NCBI GenBank assembly: GCA_903813345.2
Contig: CAIIXF020000001.1
Coordinates: 19,053,915 to 19,117,914, forward strand
DNA from: Owenia fusiformis
Taxonomy: Eukaryota > Annelida > Polychaeta > Sabellida > Oweniidae
Reading direction: 5' to 3'
Length of the DNA: 64,000 nucleotides
Under the pieces are notes generated by a model, which saw only the letters and a program-made list of their open reading frames with translations, made no database searches and was not told where the DNA came from. Positions 10,744 to 22,800 of the stretch are shown here, piece by piece (the first letter of the stretch is position 1; each line of letters starts with the position of its first letter). A program made the position numbers and the translations under genes.

Positions 10744-12952
10744 CTGTTGAAGACCAGAAAAAATAAATATAAAATTTCTGTTCGCAAATGATATCCTGAA
10801 TGAAATTTCACAAAAGGACCCATTCTCCATGCAGCATTCTTGAATCACGGAAGTATAGAACTAGTTACGAACCCCTTTACCTGGGGATGCCATGCAAGGG
10901 AGTGTGCATGACTGTTCCCAAACCAACAGCATGCAATAACAGTATAAACTTTGAATGAAACTTGTGCATGTTATTATTTTGTTTGTGTAGTCACCTATAG
11001 TGTTCTCCCCATGATTCTCAACTGGGTGATCTTCTCATCTGTTATCTACTGCAAAATTATTTTCTCATTTCAAATTGGTGCTGCACCTGGTTGACTGACC
11101 ACTCGGGAGATCACTGCATTGGTAGTGAGGGTTTATTGGTTCATTGACGGCAATAGCAGGCCACCTCTCTGATGCATTCAATTGCAACAACATGACAATC
11201 AGTCGTTGAATCTAAACCTCATTACATTTGAGAGAAGTGCCCCCTACCCCAGTGCAACATACAGGTGTATTAACAGAGTCCAGAACAAACAATACATTGT
11301 CTATATAAACAAGTGATGAAGCACTGATTAATTAATGTGATGTGATGCAAAACAAAAACTCAAAATTAAATGAATTCATCCCAGATCTTCTCATAGATTC
11401 TCACAGCTCAGTCCAAATTAATATGCACAACTTCAATGCTTTTGATTTTATTAACTAGAATGTATTTTCAACAATCCATCAAACTCTGGGATTTCGCTTT
11501 GCATTGCAAAAACATGGTGCTTAATATAAATGGTGCTTAAAAAGTGCACATAACTACATTATCTATGTACGCATCTTGCATTACAAGCCTATAACATACC
11601 AGGCTTTAAAAATTAATCACATTGTGGATTAGTATCATAGGAGGCGTTAATACTAAAACTGGTGAATAACAAACAAATGTGACTACAGAAAGTGCTTGTG
11701 CAATATAAATTCTCAATAAAATACATCCTTTCAGCCTAACCTATTTACAAGGTGCATCATAATCAAGGAAACATGGATGGTACCAAGGGAAAAGGTGGTC
11801 AACAAATATGTTAAATAAAGCACATATACGAGGATTGTCCCAAAAGTATGAAACGCATTTGAATCATTTGTTGAAGGCAGCAGAGCAGTATTTCAAGAGT
11901 AGGAGTTCTGATTGAATAGGCTAAAACAGACATGCTATTAAGCCTCCTAAATTGAAAAATGAGTTTAATTCTGACATTTATGTTCCCTTAGGTAACATCA
12001 CAAGTTTCATTAATTATTGAACACCTTGTATAATCCTAGGATTTTCAAGTGCAGGTATAAAATCTTAGTATACTATGTTAATTTAATTAATAAAATAATA
12101 AAAAGATGTGCCAGAGATACACTGATACAGGGTGTACTGAATTGGATCTTAAAATTAACAAGTAGTGAAATTTTTAAATATTTGTTCATTTCTGTATGTG
12201 ACTCAAATGCAATGTTTTGATACCATGTCTTTCACAAACGTTACAATAGTCAAATCATAAAAACTAATTGAATTCCATCAATTACAGGCTTTCAAATATG
12301 GAACAAAACTGTGCATTGTGACATTTACAAGACCTCTTGATAAGGATGAAAAGTTTTCTGCCATTTGATATATTTCCCCGTAAATTGACTGCTATCCCAA
12401 GGGTGGTGTAAACTAGATGTGATACAAAACTGTACAAGCGATAAAAGTGGCAGAATGAAAGCATTTTCTCATAAATCCCGCCTGTTCACACAAAAGTTCA
12501 AAAATAATCCTTACAGATTGTATACAAATCTATAGACAATCACCATGATATCTTGTAATGTAAGGCAAAAATCCCAAAAAGTTCAAGCAATGGGAAATTA
12601 TCAACTTAACAAAATAAGAAATTTATGATTAATAACTTGATCACTAAAACAACTATAGCAAGGTGTTGTAATGCATTAGCATTTCACGAGATTAAATGGC
12701 ACAAATGGATACTGTATCAATATTTAATCTCCATTACCATGAAAGCATTACTAAGTGAAAATAGATCACATTAACAGTGTTTCAATTCCGTTATTGGGAG
12801 TACCATATACAAATGTACATATATGAACAAATTGTTCATATTTCCTCATACTTAGATTGTCATTTAATGGAGAAAATAATAATCTGGCATCAAGTAGTTC
12901 TTTCAACACCATGTCTTATTGTACAAGTAACAGGCAGTAACAATTCTTGCAT

Positions 12953-13225
12953 CAAGTCCCTAAAATCACACCTCCTTCACCCTTACAAGTCTTGAATATC
13001 ACTCCTCCTTTTCCCCCATAAGTCCCTAATATAGCCCTCCTTTTCCTCATAAGTCCCTAATATAGCCCTCCTTCTCCCCAGAAGTCCCTAATATAGCTCT
13101 CCTTCTCCCCAGAAGTCTCAACTGTCCTCCTTTATCACTCAAGTCCCTAATATTATCCTTTTTTTCTCCCAAAGTCCCAAATATTGCCTTCGATTTCCCT
13201 AATATTGGCATTCCTTTGTGTTCTG
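12953..13225. repeat. minisatellite, about 33-bp unit, about 8 copies
   Basis: Units of the form AAGTCCCTAATATAGCCCTC plus CTTCTCCCCA repeat with increasing divergence toward both ends. The best copies are at about 13019-13115. The minus-strand frame across it (13047-13277) is repeat-encoded and not a gene. Confidence 0.85.
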
Positions 13226-16040
13226 GAGAAGGGGGTGTAAATGGAGAAATATAACAGGACATAAGGACTTGATACAAGAAAAGTAAGTCACCTGAATTTT
13301 ATTTAAATCATAACTATTACATGAGAACATCACATGTACAGACGGCCAGAATTAGGGTGAGAAAGAATGTAGTTTGTTCAACTTATACTCTATACTCTAT
13401 GTTAAGGTTATTTATTCAGATATTGTGTAAAATGAAGTCAAGATGAAATTCATTTTATGGTTGAGCATACATTGATAGTTTGATGCAATCGTTAACAATA
13501 CATGCACGCAGCAGCTTGTGTCTCATTAAATAACACTTACTTTTTTGATATAGCAAAAGGGTGCAGGGACAATTCAACACAAACTTATTTACTGGGATAG
13601 ACAATATAAGTGTTTGTATTGTATACTGACCATTATATGTCAATACCATAGGCATTCTAAATGTATACAGACCATGTAACATCCCACAACTAAGTTTGTG
13701 TTAATTGTAATGTACATACATAAAATTGTGCATTGATTACTCAATGATTTTGATGCTTATTCTAGATAGGACATGTGTTTTGAAGCATTGCATAGTACTT
13801 ATAATATCCAATTTGTTCAAATATTTAGCACTTTTTGTTACGCTTGGGTGACATTTCAGGATAATATGCAAAGCAGGAGTATTTAGTTTACTAACCAGAC
13901 TTGTGTTTTATTAAAGGAATAGAGACTGTGATTCTATGAATTCTGGCATGATATATGACCACTGATTTTTCTTTCTAACATTGTTAAAAGTCCAAAATCA
14001 TGAGGCAATAACTGATGTCTTTGGTAATGGGTTGAGTTTAGTGAAATGTCATATATTTTACTTTAATCATAGAATCAAGCTTTGTTCCAATTCTAATATG
14101 AAGATGACAAAAAAAGTTAACATCTATTTCACAATTCATTTTCAATTAAGGCCATTACCTAATTAGAAATAATACAGGGTGTCCATATTCTCTATACTTA
14201 ACACAGACTGTATTGGAATTGTAAAGAGGCTTTATGGGCACGCTGTATGTTCATATTCCAGTAATTCAAATGTTTGCTTAATATTTAAATGTCAGTCATA
14301 CATCATATTAGAATTCCTATTCAGAAGTGTTTTTACAAATCATGTATCCAGTAGGTGTCTACATTCAGTATTTCACCAAGGTAATTAAATGAGTCTAACA
14401 TCTTCAATGTGTGGCCATTTTGAGATTTATGCAAACAAGAACCAGTGACATCAAATACCCACACCATTTTTTCATGCAGTATTAGAATAACATATAACAC
14501 AAGATAGCTGTGGTATGGTATTGATATTATTCTGTATTAAACTGACTAGCGACAGCTACACTTAATGATCAAATCTCCCCATGCTGGTTAGATTAATCAC
14601 AATACAAAAACGAGTCCATCAATTTCCAATTCTCAACTCAACTCCAGACATGACTAATCAATCAGATTTCATCAATTAATCAATCAACAAATAAGTCCGA
14701 CTGACATTGTTTCATTGTCAGATTGTCATAATAAAGTTCATGATCAATTGTCTATTATGTGTTTTAGGTTGCTTCCATTAAACTCTCAAATGACACGAAG
14801 ACTATATTTTCCCGTTGAATTAAGTGTCCTACTTTATCCTCATAGTTGCACAGCTAAAAGAACAGACATTCAATTATTGAAAACTGATTAACGAGACTGA
14901 TATCTATCAATAAGGATAAAAGAATTTAGGAAACATTTGAAAAATGATTAAAGGGGTTCCATCTAAGTCTACATGTAAAGGTCAACTGATGCTACCATCT
15001 AGTAAAGATTATGTACAGTTTTAAAGATTGGTTCATGATAGGAAAGTAAAAAAAACATCTACAAGATATTATGACTATTTTTATATTATATTTAATTCTG
15101 AGAATTATTATTTATTATGATTTTTAGTAGGATTACATTTTGAAGTACATACTACTAAATAAAACATGATGCACGCTAAGCATTAGTGAATTACATTACA
15201 TGTAGCAAGCAGGTTCTGGGTGAACGCTGAATCATTCCAACAAAAATAAATAATGATTTTCTTAATGAACAAAGGTTGTTTGTAAAAAATTGAAACTGAT
15301 CAAATAATTATTGCACTTTCTATTAAAATGATTCATGATTAACATGCAATTTTCTAGCTAGTGATACTATTTACAGGGTGACCAAATCACATGCTTAACT
15401 TTTTTGCCCACTCTGTAGTTACACTACATTCAGAATATCTCACAGACTCTTTCAAATCAATTGCCATACAGATACATATACAAAATACTATGTCAACCAT
15501 AGCAGATCCAAGATGATAACCATACCTTATATTTCAAAGTTCATATAGAGTCTAGTTTGGTAAAAATTGCTTTGATGGAACTTTGAATAAATCATAAAAT
15601 CCAAAAAATAATTTGCTGCTCAATCAAATAATATTCAATAGTATGAATGTTATACGATGAAATGAACCTAAGGTTTATGCGTATATACTACCAAGAGCAT
15701 GTTTAAGCTCCAAGTGGCCCACTGTTAAATTTCGAATAGGAAATTGCAATTATATTGCAATGGCAGTATGTGTTATATCATCTATATGGCAAAGTATACA
15801 ACCCATGTTAAAATATCACAATGGTCCACTCATTTTCATCAAAATACTGATTTTCAGTTTACTTCTATAAAATGAAGAGTGACAACTATTCTCAATACAC
15901 AAGCTGTAAAGCTACTATTTGACACAATTTCATATTTGGAATTTTTTCGACCATTATAACATTTTCTACATGGGCAGAGAGTAGATAGGATAGGGATAGT
16001 GAACCTAATGACAAATTATCTATTTGGTATATAAGTACAG

Positions 16041-16161
16041 TACAGTAAAACCTGGGTGTGTGAACTCAAAACATAAAACCTTATAATGTGAACCAAAAGG
16101 TGTTCAATGATAACATTCTGAACCTGTTTAGTGGTGTTCACTTGAAACAGAGTTTACTGTA
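16041..16161. mobile_element. MITE, CAGTAAAACCTG family, copy 1
   Basis: Begins TACAGTAAAACCTGGGTG and ends AGTTTACTGTA, with internal GTTCA/TGAAC motifs. TA at both ends fits a Tc1/mariner-type target site. No coding capacity. Confidence 0.6.
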
Positions 16162-16581
16162 TTATATTATATTACTATGTACTACATGAACATCATAAGT
16201 GAATATCTATTATCTAACCATATTTTTACAAACAAAAATACATAGGAAATTGAAATTGACTAAAATTGTTATGAAATCAACATATTAAATAATAAAAAGA
16301 ATTACAACTTCATGCAGCTTGTTTGAAATAAAATCATATCTGATATTTTTTGTACAACTAAAAATAATTTTGCACTAACTGGTGCACAAATTGAGATAGA
16401 ACATCATTCATTTTCAGAAGTCCAGAGAGATTATACATAATGATTTGGACTGTTTCAATGAAACGATTTCTATTTCATGAAATCAATAAAACCCAGCAAG
16501 GCGGTACTATTCTATATACACTATGTACAGAGACATCTATAAAAACTCAAACAGAACTTAAATGGGATCTAAATAGGGAGA

Positions 16582-16868
16582 TCACATGACGTCGACAAAG
16601 TACAACTCACAGGGGTTTCCCATCGCCATGCGGAATGATTGGCGGCTTCCACTGACGTCTGGACTGACTTGAGCTAAGTCTCTCGGGGGAGGAATTGGTT
16701 TAGCTGCTGGATCTGGTTTTGTTGGTAAAACAGAAGGATTGGGATTTATGGGTGTGACTCGGCGCATACTCGCCAGAGAAGCTGTGTCTGTGTCACTACC
16801 GCTCCCACTAGCTGACTTGCGATCCAGATTGTTCTTTTTACTGCGACTACTACCAGAAGTGCTGCTAC
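16582..16868 (-). CDS. dsh: dsh exon 16: C-terminus and stop
   Basis: Encodes residues 807-901 and TGA. Ser/Gly-rich [11 protein letters not shown] is followed by a [15 protein letters not shown] segment and proline-rich [15 protein letters not shown]. The final [12 protein letters not shown]...FVDVM is the hallmark C-terminus of the family, which in vertebrate DVLs can fold back onto the PDZ groove. It reads [11 protein letters not shown] where vertebrates have NPSEFFVDVM: one residue longer, with Cys for Ser. The acceptor is gtttgcttacag. Confidence 0.96.
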
Positions 16869-19800
16869 CTGTAAGCAAACATACAATATTAAGTTAAGAA
16901 AACAAATATCGCCATAACGATAACATCTTTTAAATAGTGGATTTCCGAAAAATAAATTATCTTGATACTTAATTATCAAACATAAATTGAAATTAATCTT
17001 GTCTAAATTTGCTTTCATTTAGAAGTATTAATCAATATCAAATTTTAGCTATTGATTATCAAAATGTGTCTCAAGATAATCACCCTCCCGGCCTAAAAAC
17101 ACATGCAGCAATTTTTGACAATGACTTTCCTCTTTTGTTTCTCAATTTTACTCTTAAATTCCATTTACATTTGGTAGAACAGAGAGGGCATCAAACCATG
17201 CAATTGTTAGTTTAACAAATGTCCCACTTCCTAGCAAAATGCAACATTGCAATAGTAGTACAATGGTGATCATTTTCATTTCTCAATCATGCATTCACAA
17301 TATATCATTTTCCGTATTTTTCTACAATTATACACAAAAAGACTTCATTTTTACTGAACACCTAGTTTTGTTAGTTTGATCGATAATAGTGTCAGGGCCA
17401 TGCATACAATACTGCTCTCAATAAATAGATCATCTTTCAAATCATTTTCATTTTCAAATACATACGAGTATAAATATTTAGCCTTTGAAATAGGCATGCA
17501 ATTCATTTCCATCAATTACAATGTACATTTCATAATCATTGTTGCCACATTTAATCACTGATATTATACATCAATCTTTTTGAAAACTGGAAAAACATAA
17601 AAGTGATTGGTTGATACGAGCGTTGTGATACAATATTACGAAGCCAACTAAAACATAAAAACACACACCACTCGGGCAACATAAAATGGAAGCCATACCC
17701 GACAAATATGCATCTCAAGTTTCTCTGGGTTATATATGGCCAAAATTTGAACATTTATTAGACAGATGAGGTGTCAGAAAGCATGAAAACAGAAATTATC
17801 ATCAATTTTCTGAACATATGGTATAAAGGGACTATATTATCAATGTAGAGGGAGTATTAGAATATATCTCACAATGCCTGGAAAATGCAGGACAGAACAA
17901 GATCGTGTTTAAGACCCTTTAAAACATGCAAGTGGAGAGGGTTTTGTTTTATTTTATCAGGTTTTGTCTGTATTGAGCAAGTAGGGAATTTTCCATAGGA
18001 GGACTTAAGGATTTTAATATTACAAACTCAGGATATTTTATGGTTTCTCAATATCAAATTTGAGAGCATGCCAACTAACACACATTTTCAAATATCACAA
18101 TTGTTCAATTTCAATTTCACAAAAAAAAAATATCATGAGTTTTGCGATAGAGGGGTACTGGTAGAGATGCATATCTGGGTTCGCCGAATGCTCTAAGGTT
18201 CCTGGACTATTGAAACTGTAGTTAGGTATACGTCTACCTGACGATGAACCTCCAACTTCCTGTTCACTAGCTGCTCCATCATTATTATTCAACTCAAGTT
18301 CTGGATCATCTGTAGATTCATTTTCACTGGTTTTGTGATCTGTCTGGATATTGGGAGGTGGGGGTAGCGCTGGGGGTGGCGCTTTGGGCTTGGGCTTGAT
18401 GTTGAGGGGGAGGCAACGGCACACCCCACCATGGGCTGTTGTCATAGTTGTCACTGTGTGTGATGATATGGTGTCAGGGAATGGAGGAGGGACAAAAACA
18501 AACCAGACAAGAGTTACTACATGGTGTCAGTATCATTACATGTAAAACTCATTCAATCCAATCCAACAAGACAAATCTTACATCAACAGGAAATGTTAAC
18601 ATAGAATTACATATGAAACATCCTGAACAGGAGCAATCAAAAATTAATCTTAAATTAAAGTAACATTTATATGCGGCTTTTAATTCAGTTTAAGGATCCT
18701 TTACATAACCATATTAGTAACAAAAAGTAACACAATCATCATTTTCATTGTGCACAATTCATTTTGATCACTTTTACAACTCATTATGATAAATGCATGA
18801 TTGAGAAATGAATGCAGGTTAGACTGGTTACATTCATAATTTCAGACACCGCTTCAACATAACAAAAATTAAAGGGCTAATAGCTGTTATTCTCATTCTA
18901 AATAACCATCTAATTTAATTCATTAAGATAGGTCACTTTCATAATCAATAGATTTTGATACAGACCTTTGTTTCTGTAATAATTGTAGCTTAAAAACTAT
19001 CCATGTAGAAAATGCCTTGTTGAAATTGAAAAAGTGTACATTTTTTTTAATTTGTAATCTATCATACTGCTTTCAAGGTGAGGACTTTTTATCAAATGTT
19101 GTTATTTTCCGTGGAAAGTTCATATTGAAATCTATTAATTACATACATGTACTGTGTTACTTATCTTTATGAATTAAATATATTTCAGGGTTACTGAGGA
19201 TGAGAATTACAGGATTAGGGCCTTTAATATTCAAATAAAAAAACTGCTTTGTGTGATTGTGCAACACTACTACATATATGTGTCTTGTCTCAAAAAGCAA
19301 ATTGCATTTATATCCATGTAAATTGAATGTTATGGGTAGATATTTTTTGTTTATTTGAAACAAGACTATCTATGATAATTTCACAATCTAAATAATACCA
19401 AATAAAAATAACTACTGTGCTAGTGCCTGTATCACAAAATAAACTGAAAGTGCATTGCATATGAAATTCCCTGCTCTGAAGCCCTATTTTTATATCCATT
19501 TAGACCCCTTAGTACTCATTTGTGATACAATATTGCCCTGTCGGAAAATTTAGATGTACTAGTATTAATATGAAGCTTCTACACCCTCGATGACACATGA
19601 ATATAGAATGAAGATACAAATGAATCAAACACTGAAATAATGAACGTCATAAGGAAACATGAAGACTTTAGGACACACATAAAGAACAAAGGGCAAAGAT
19701 GCGACTTAAATAATCAAACAGAGGTAGAGGGTTAAGAAATTAATTAACATAGAGGCATAATTAGAGTAGAAGGGTTTGTGGTGTCGTAGAGGGGTTCATG

Positions 19801-22800
19801 TGTAAAATGACAAAATTTCTACAAACCAGTGCTACTACTCGTGCTGCGGTCTATATCAAATTCATCAGGGAGATCAGATTTAGAATCGGCAAGAAAACCA
19901 CTCTCCTTGGCCGCTTTTTTGGCTAGTTTTTCCTTTTGTTCTTGATTTAGCGCATTCTCTTTGTCCTTATTGACCCAGAGTTTGCGTAGATGTTTATACG
20001 TGTGATTTACAACATTACAGGCACATGCCGCATTATTATGTGAGGTGGCGTGAGTCAGGGCTACAAGACAAACACAAGAGAACCAAGGTCAGCAGGCAGT
20101 CGGCACTTGCAGGCCCAGGCTTGCAGGATCTGTCCAGTCAAACATGGCAGCCAAGCAAACAGCACACGCACAAACTTATCCCAAAATTGTAACCCAAGAG
20201 ATGTCCCATGCATTTCAAAGTGGAATAACAGGTCCAGACCCCAGACCATGCAAAATTAAATGGAGATATGTTTCCGTTTGAAATCAATGAAATTAGTACA
20301 GATTGCAAAATAATAATTCAGATAGAAGTAATCAATGATAATTCAAACAAATAAAAAGTAAACCAAATCAATGTGTAAAATACCAAATCCAAAATAAAAT
20401 CAACATATTCCAGGTCTGACATCCAATTACATGCAGAATCACCATTGGTATCCTTTTAGTGTAAAATCAACAAATATGATCAAATCGCAACATGCTTTAA
20501 GGTATGGCAGAGTAGAAGTAGCAGCAGAGTAATCTGTCAGTTTGCATACTGACATCATGTGCAAAGTTTCCCTACATGACCCACCTTAAAGCATGCATGT
20601 ATCAAACGTATAACATCATTTCACATGAACAAGCAGTGCAAAAAAACATGAAGGAAAAATAGAGATGAAAACTGTTGTCAGCCAAACTTATTTTCATTTA
20701 AAGTCATAAATAAATAAACAAATAAAAAATTGGGATTTACGACGATCACTCTTAAAATCGTCAAGCTTTATAATTGAAAATCTAAAAGCAACATGTAGTG
20801 GGTGTACTCAGATGCATTCAATGAATGGATGTACTGTAGGTATGGTTTGCTAGGCTGCACATGTAAAGCTCCCAATAGACCTAGTATTAGTTTCCCTATA
20901 CTAAATGGCCATACTGGGTTAAAATCTGAACAATCTAGCACCATTTTATATTTATCACAAATGAAAATAGATATTCAATGACTATTACAAGTATTATAAT
21001 AACAAGTGCAAGAGAATAATTTTTTTCAATGGTGATAGACTGCTCATAATTCAAATTAATAAATGGACTACCAATATCACAAGTTTTAGCCACTTTCATC
21101 AATATTAATCAGAACTAAAAAGTTTCATATTAAATTAAAATATTTTTATGACACATCAGTTTTGTGCATTTAATCTTGTGAAGTTATGAGAGTTATTCAA
21201 CCATTTTTAATGTTAGAAACTCTAATAGAGGTCATGAGAGTTTTCCATTAATGACTACAAGTAATCTACAAAGTAAGATAAGTGACTAAAACTTGTTGTT
21301 TTCTATGACAAGCATCATAAGGTACAAATTCACAAAGAAATTTGAGAACTGAACATGAAATAAAATGGGCAGCAAAAATGAGGTAAAATAAGTTGAAAAT
21401 AGTGATCAAAAGTAAATTCAGCTCTATAAGTATCTAAATCAGATTTTTAATGTTTTAATCCCATTTTACTGGCATTCCGAGTCTTGAGAAGATTTAGCAT
21501 ATCCTGCCTATAAGCACATAGGAGAGATAGCTACAGGCTGTTGTTAGTCAGTCGAACTCCAAGCGCTGCATCAAAATGCACCGCAGGTCATTCCAACAAT
21601 AATATCAACTCAACTTTAAAACTGTTAAAACATTAGAAAGAAACTGACGAATCAGAGAAGAGGTTTCATAACAGCCAACCAATCATGTGTCAGCTTACAA
21701 ACTCACCTGAACCACTGTGGACACTTTCGTTGCCATGTTCTGTGCATGTCTGGCTCATACTAGTGCAACTAGTCATATCATTGGTGAAATTTGGAGGGGG
21801 TGGCGCGTAACTTATCGGGACTTGTGGTGGAGCAGGTGGTTTTGCCGTCGTAAAGTTAGGTCCATATGAGTATTGTGGGTTCCAGGCAGGAGGGGGTAGG
21901 GGTGCTAATGTGTCTCTATCTGCTTCTGATACACTGTCTACATCCTCCAAACTTAGCTGGGACATGTCTACTGGATACGCTGTAACATGAAACAATTAAA
22001 GTGAATAGACATTCCCTGTAAAGAGTTTTGTTTTCAAACAAAATGTTAAGCTATATTATTTAGTGTATCACTAATTAAGAGAGTTTTGTGAAATATTAAC
22101 AACGTAAATATTCTTCAATATAGTCTAATAAATCAGCAGTGACTTAGAATCTAATTAAATTCTTAATGACGCAGAATAGTCGACTTTGAAAAAGTGATCA
22201 CTTACTACTTCCACACATGTCCCCAAATATATAGTAACACTGTTCAGAGAAGGTGATTTTGTTCACTGTATGTTTGATGTAGCCAGCTTTTAGTAAATTA
22301 CATGCATAACGTCGGGAGTCTCTCCTATCAGCAAAGCCTTCCACGTGTGTGTGTAACCATTCTACTAAATCTGATCCTGCAACAGAAATCAACAGAATAT
22401 TCATATTCAGCTGTGTTACGATTAAGTATTTTTAAGTGGGTTTGGAGGGATAACGTTTGAAAAATATTTGGATATAATCTTGTGCTTTTTCAAAATGGCT
22501 AATTGAATTTTGCATTAGCACCAACAAAAGTTCCTATCATAAATGTCCAGCAGTTGTCCATAAAATTCAGAATTTAATCATCCTTCGCTAATTAGTAGTT
22601 CCACTCCATAGACCCCATGTTAAATGGTTCCCCTTTGGAATCACTTTATAGGCAATAACCCTGAGATTATGGATCAGGCTGTCAGGAAATAACCTCTACA
22701 TTAAGATTACGTCATAAATCCTTTACTTTTTGGCGTTTAATTTACTCATAGTAAAAACTCTACTCAGATGTAAGTGACTTCAGTTTTTGATTGATCAGGT

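Larger units (their letters stand above)
9200..16581 (-). other. non-coding region downstream of the dsh stop, possible long 3' UTR
   Basis: AT-rich DNA with no convincing coding frame on either strand. Minus-strand AATAAA signals occur, for example at 15116-15111 and in the TTTATTTATTTA tract near 9231-9242, so the 3' UTR could end at about 15.1 kb or extend much further. Apart from the minisatellite at 12953-13225, the TIR element at 16041-16161, the exon-like patch at 10563-10743 and degraded element ends near 11.75-12.15 kb and 14.18 kb, I see nothing in it. Confidence 0.4.

Noticed and set aside
11749-12150. ACAGGGTGT/ACAAGGTGC-type ends with a GTCCCAAAAGTATGAAACGC segment, suggesting another transposon
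   Set aside because: Only scattered end-like words (also near 14176 and 15374); no paired termini or coding region could be defined.
13047-13277. 76-codon minus-strand frame
   Set aside because: Encoded by the 33-bp minisatellite; the repeated GTSGEKEG-type peptide is a repeat artefact.
16746-17018. 90-codon minus-strand frame overlapping dsh exon 16
   Set aside because: Wrong frame relative to the conserved FVDVM C-terminus; it is the shadow of exon 16 plus intron.
19823-19827. Alternative exon 14 donor GTAGAA four bases further on
   Set aside because: It would shift the frame into exon 15, whereas GTTTGT at 19826 keeps it, so the weaker-looking donor is preferred.
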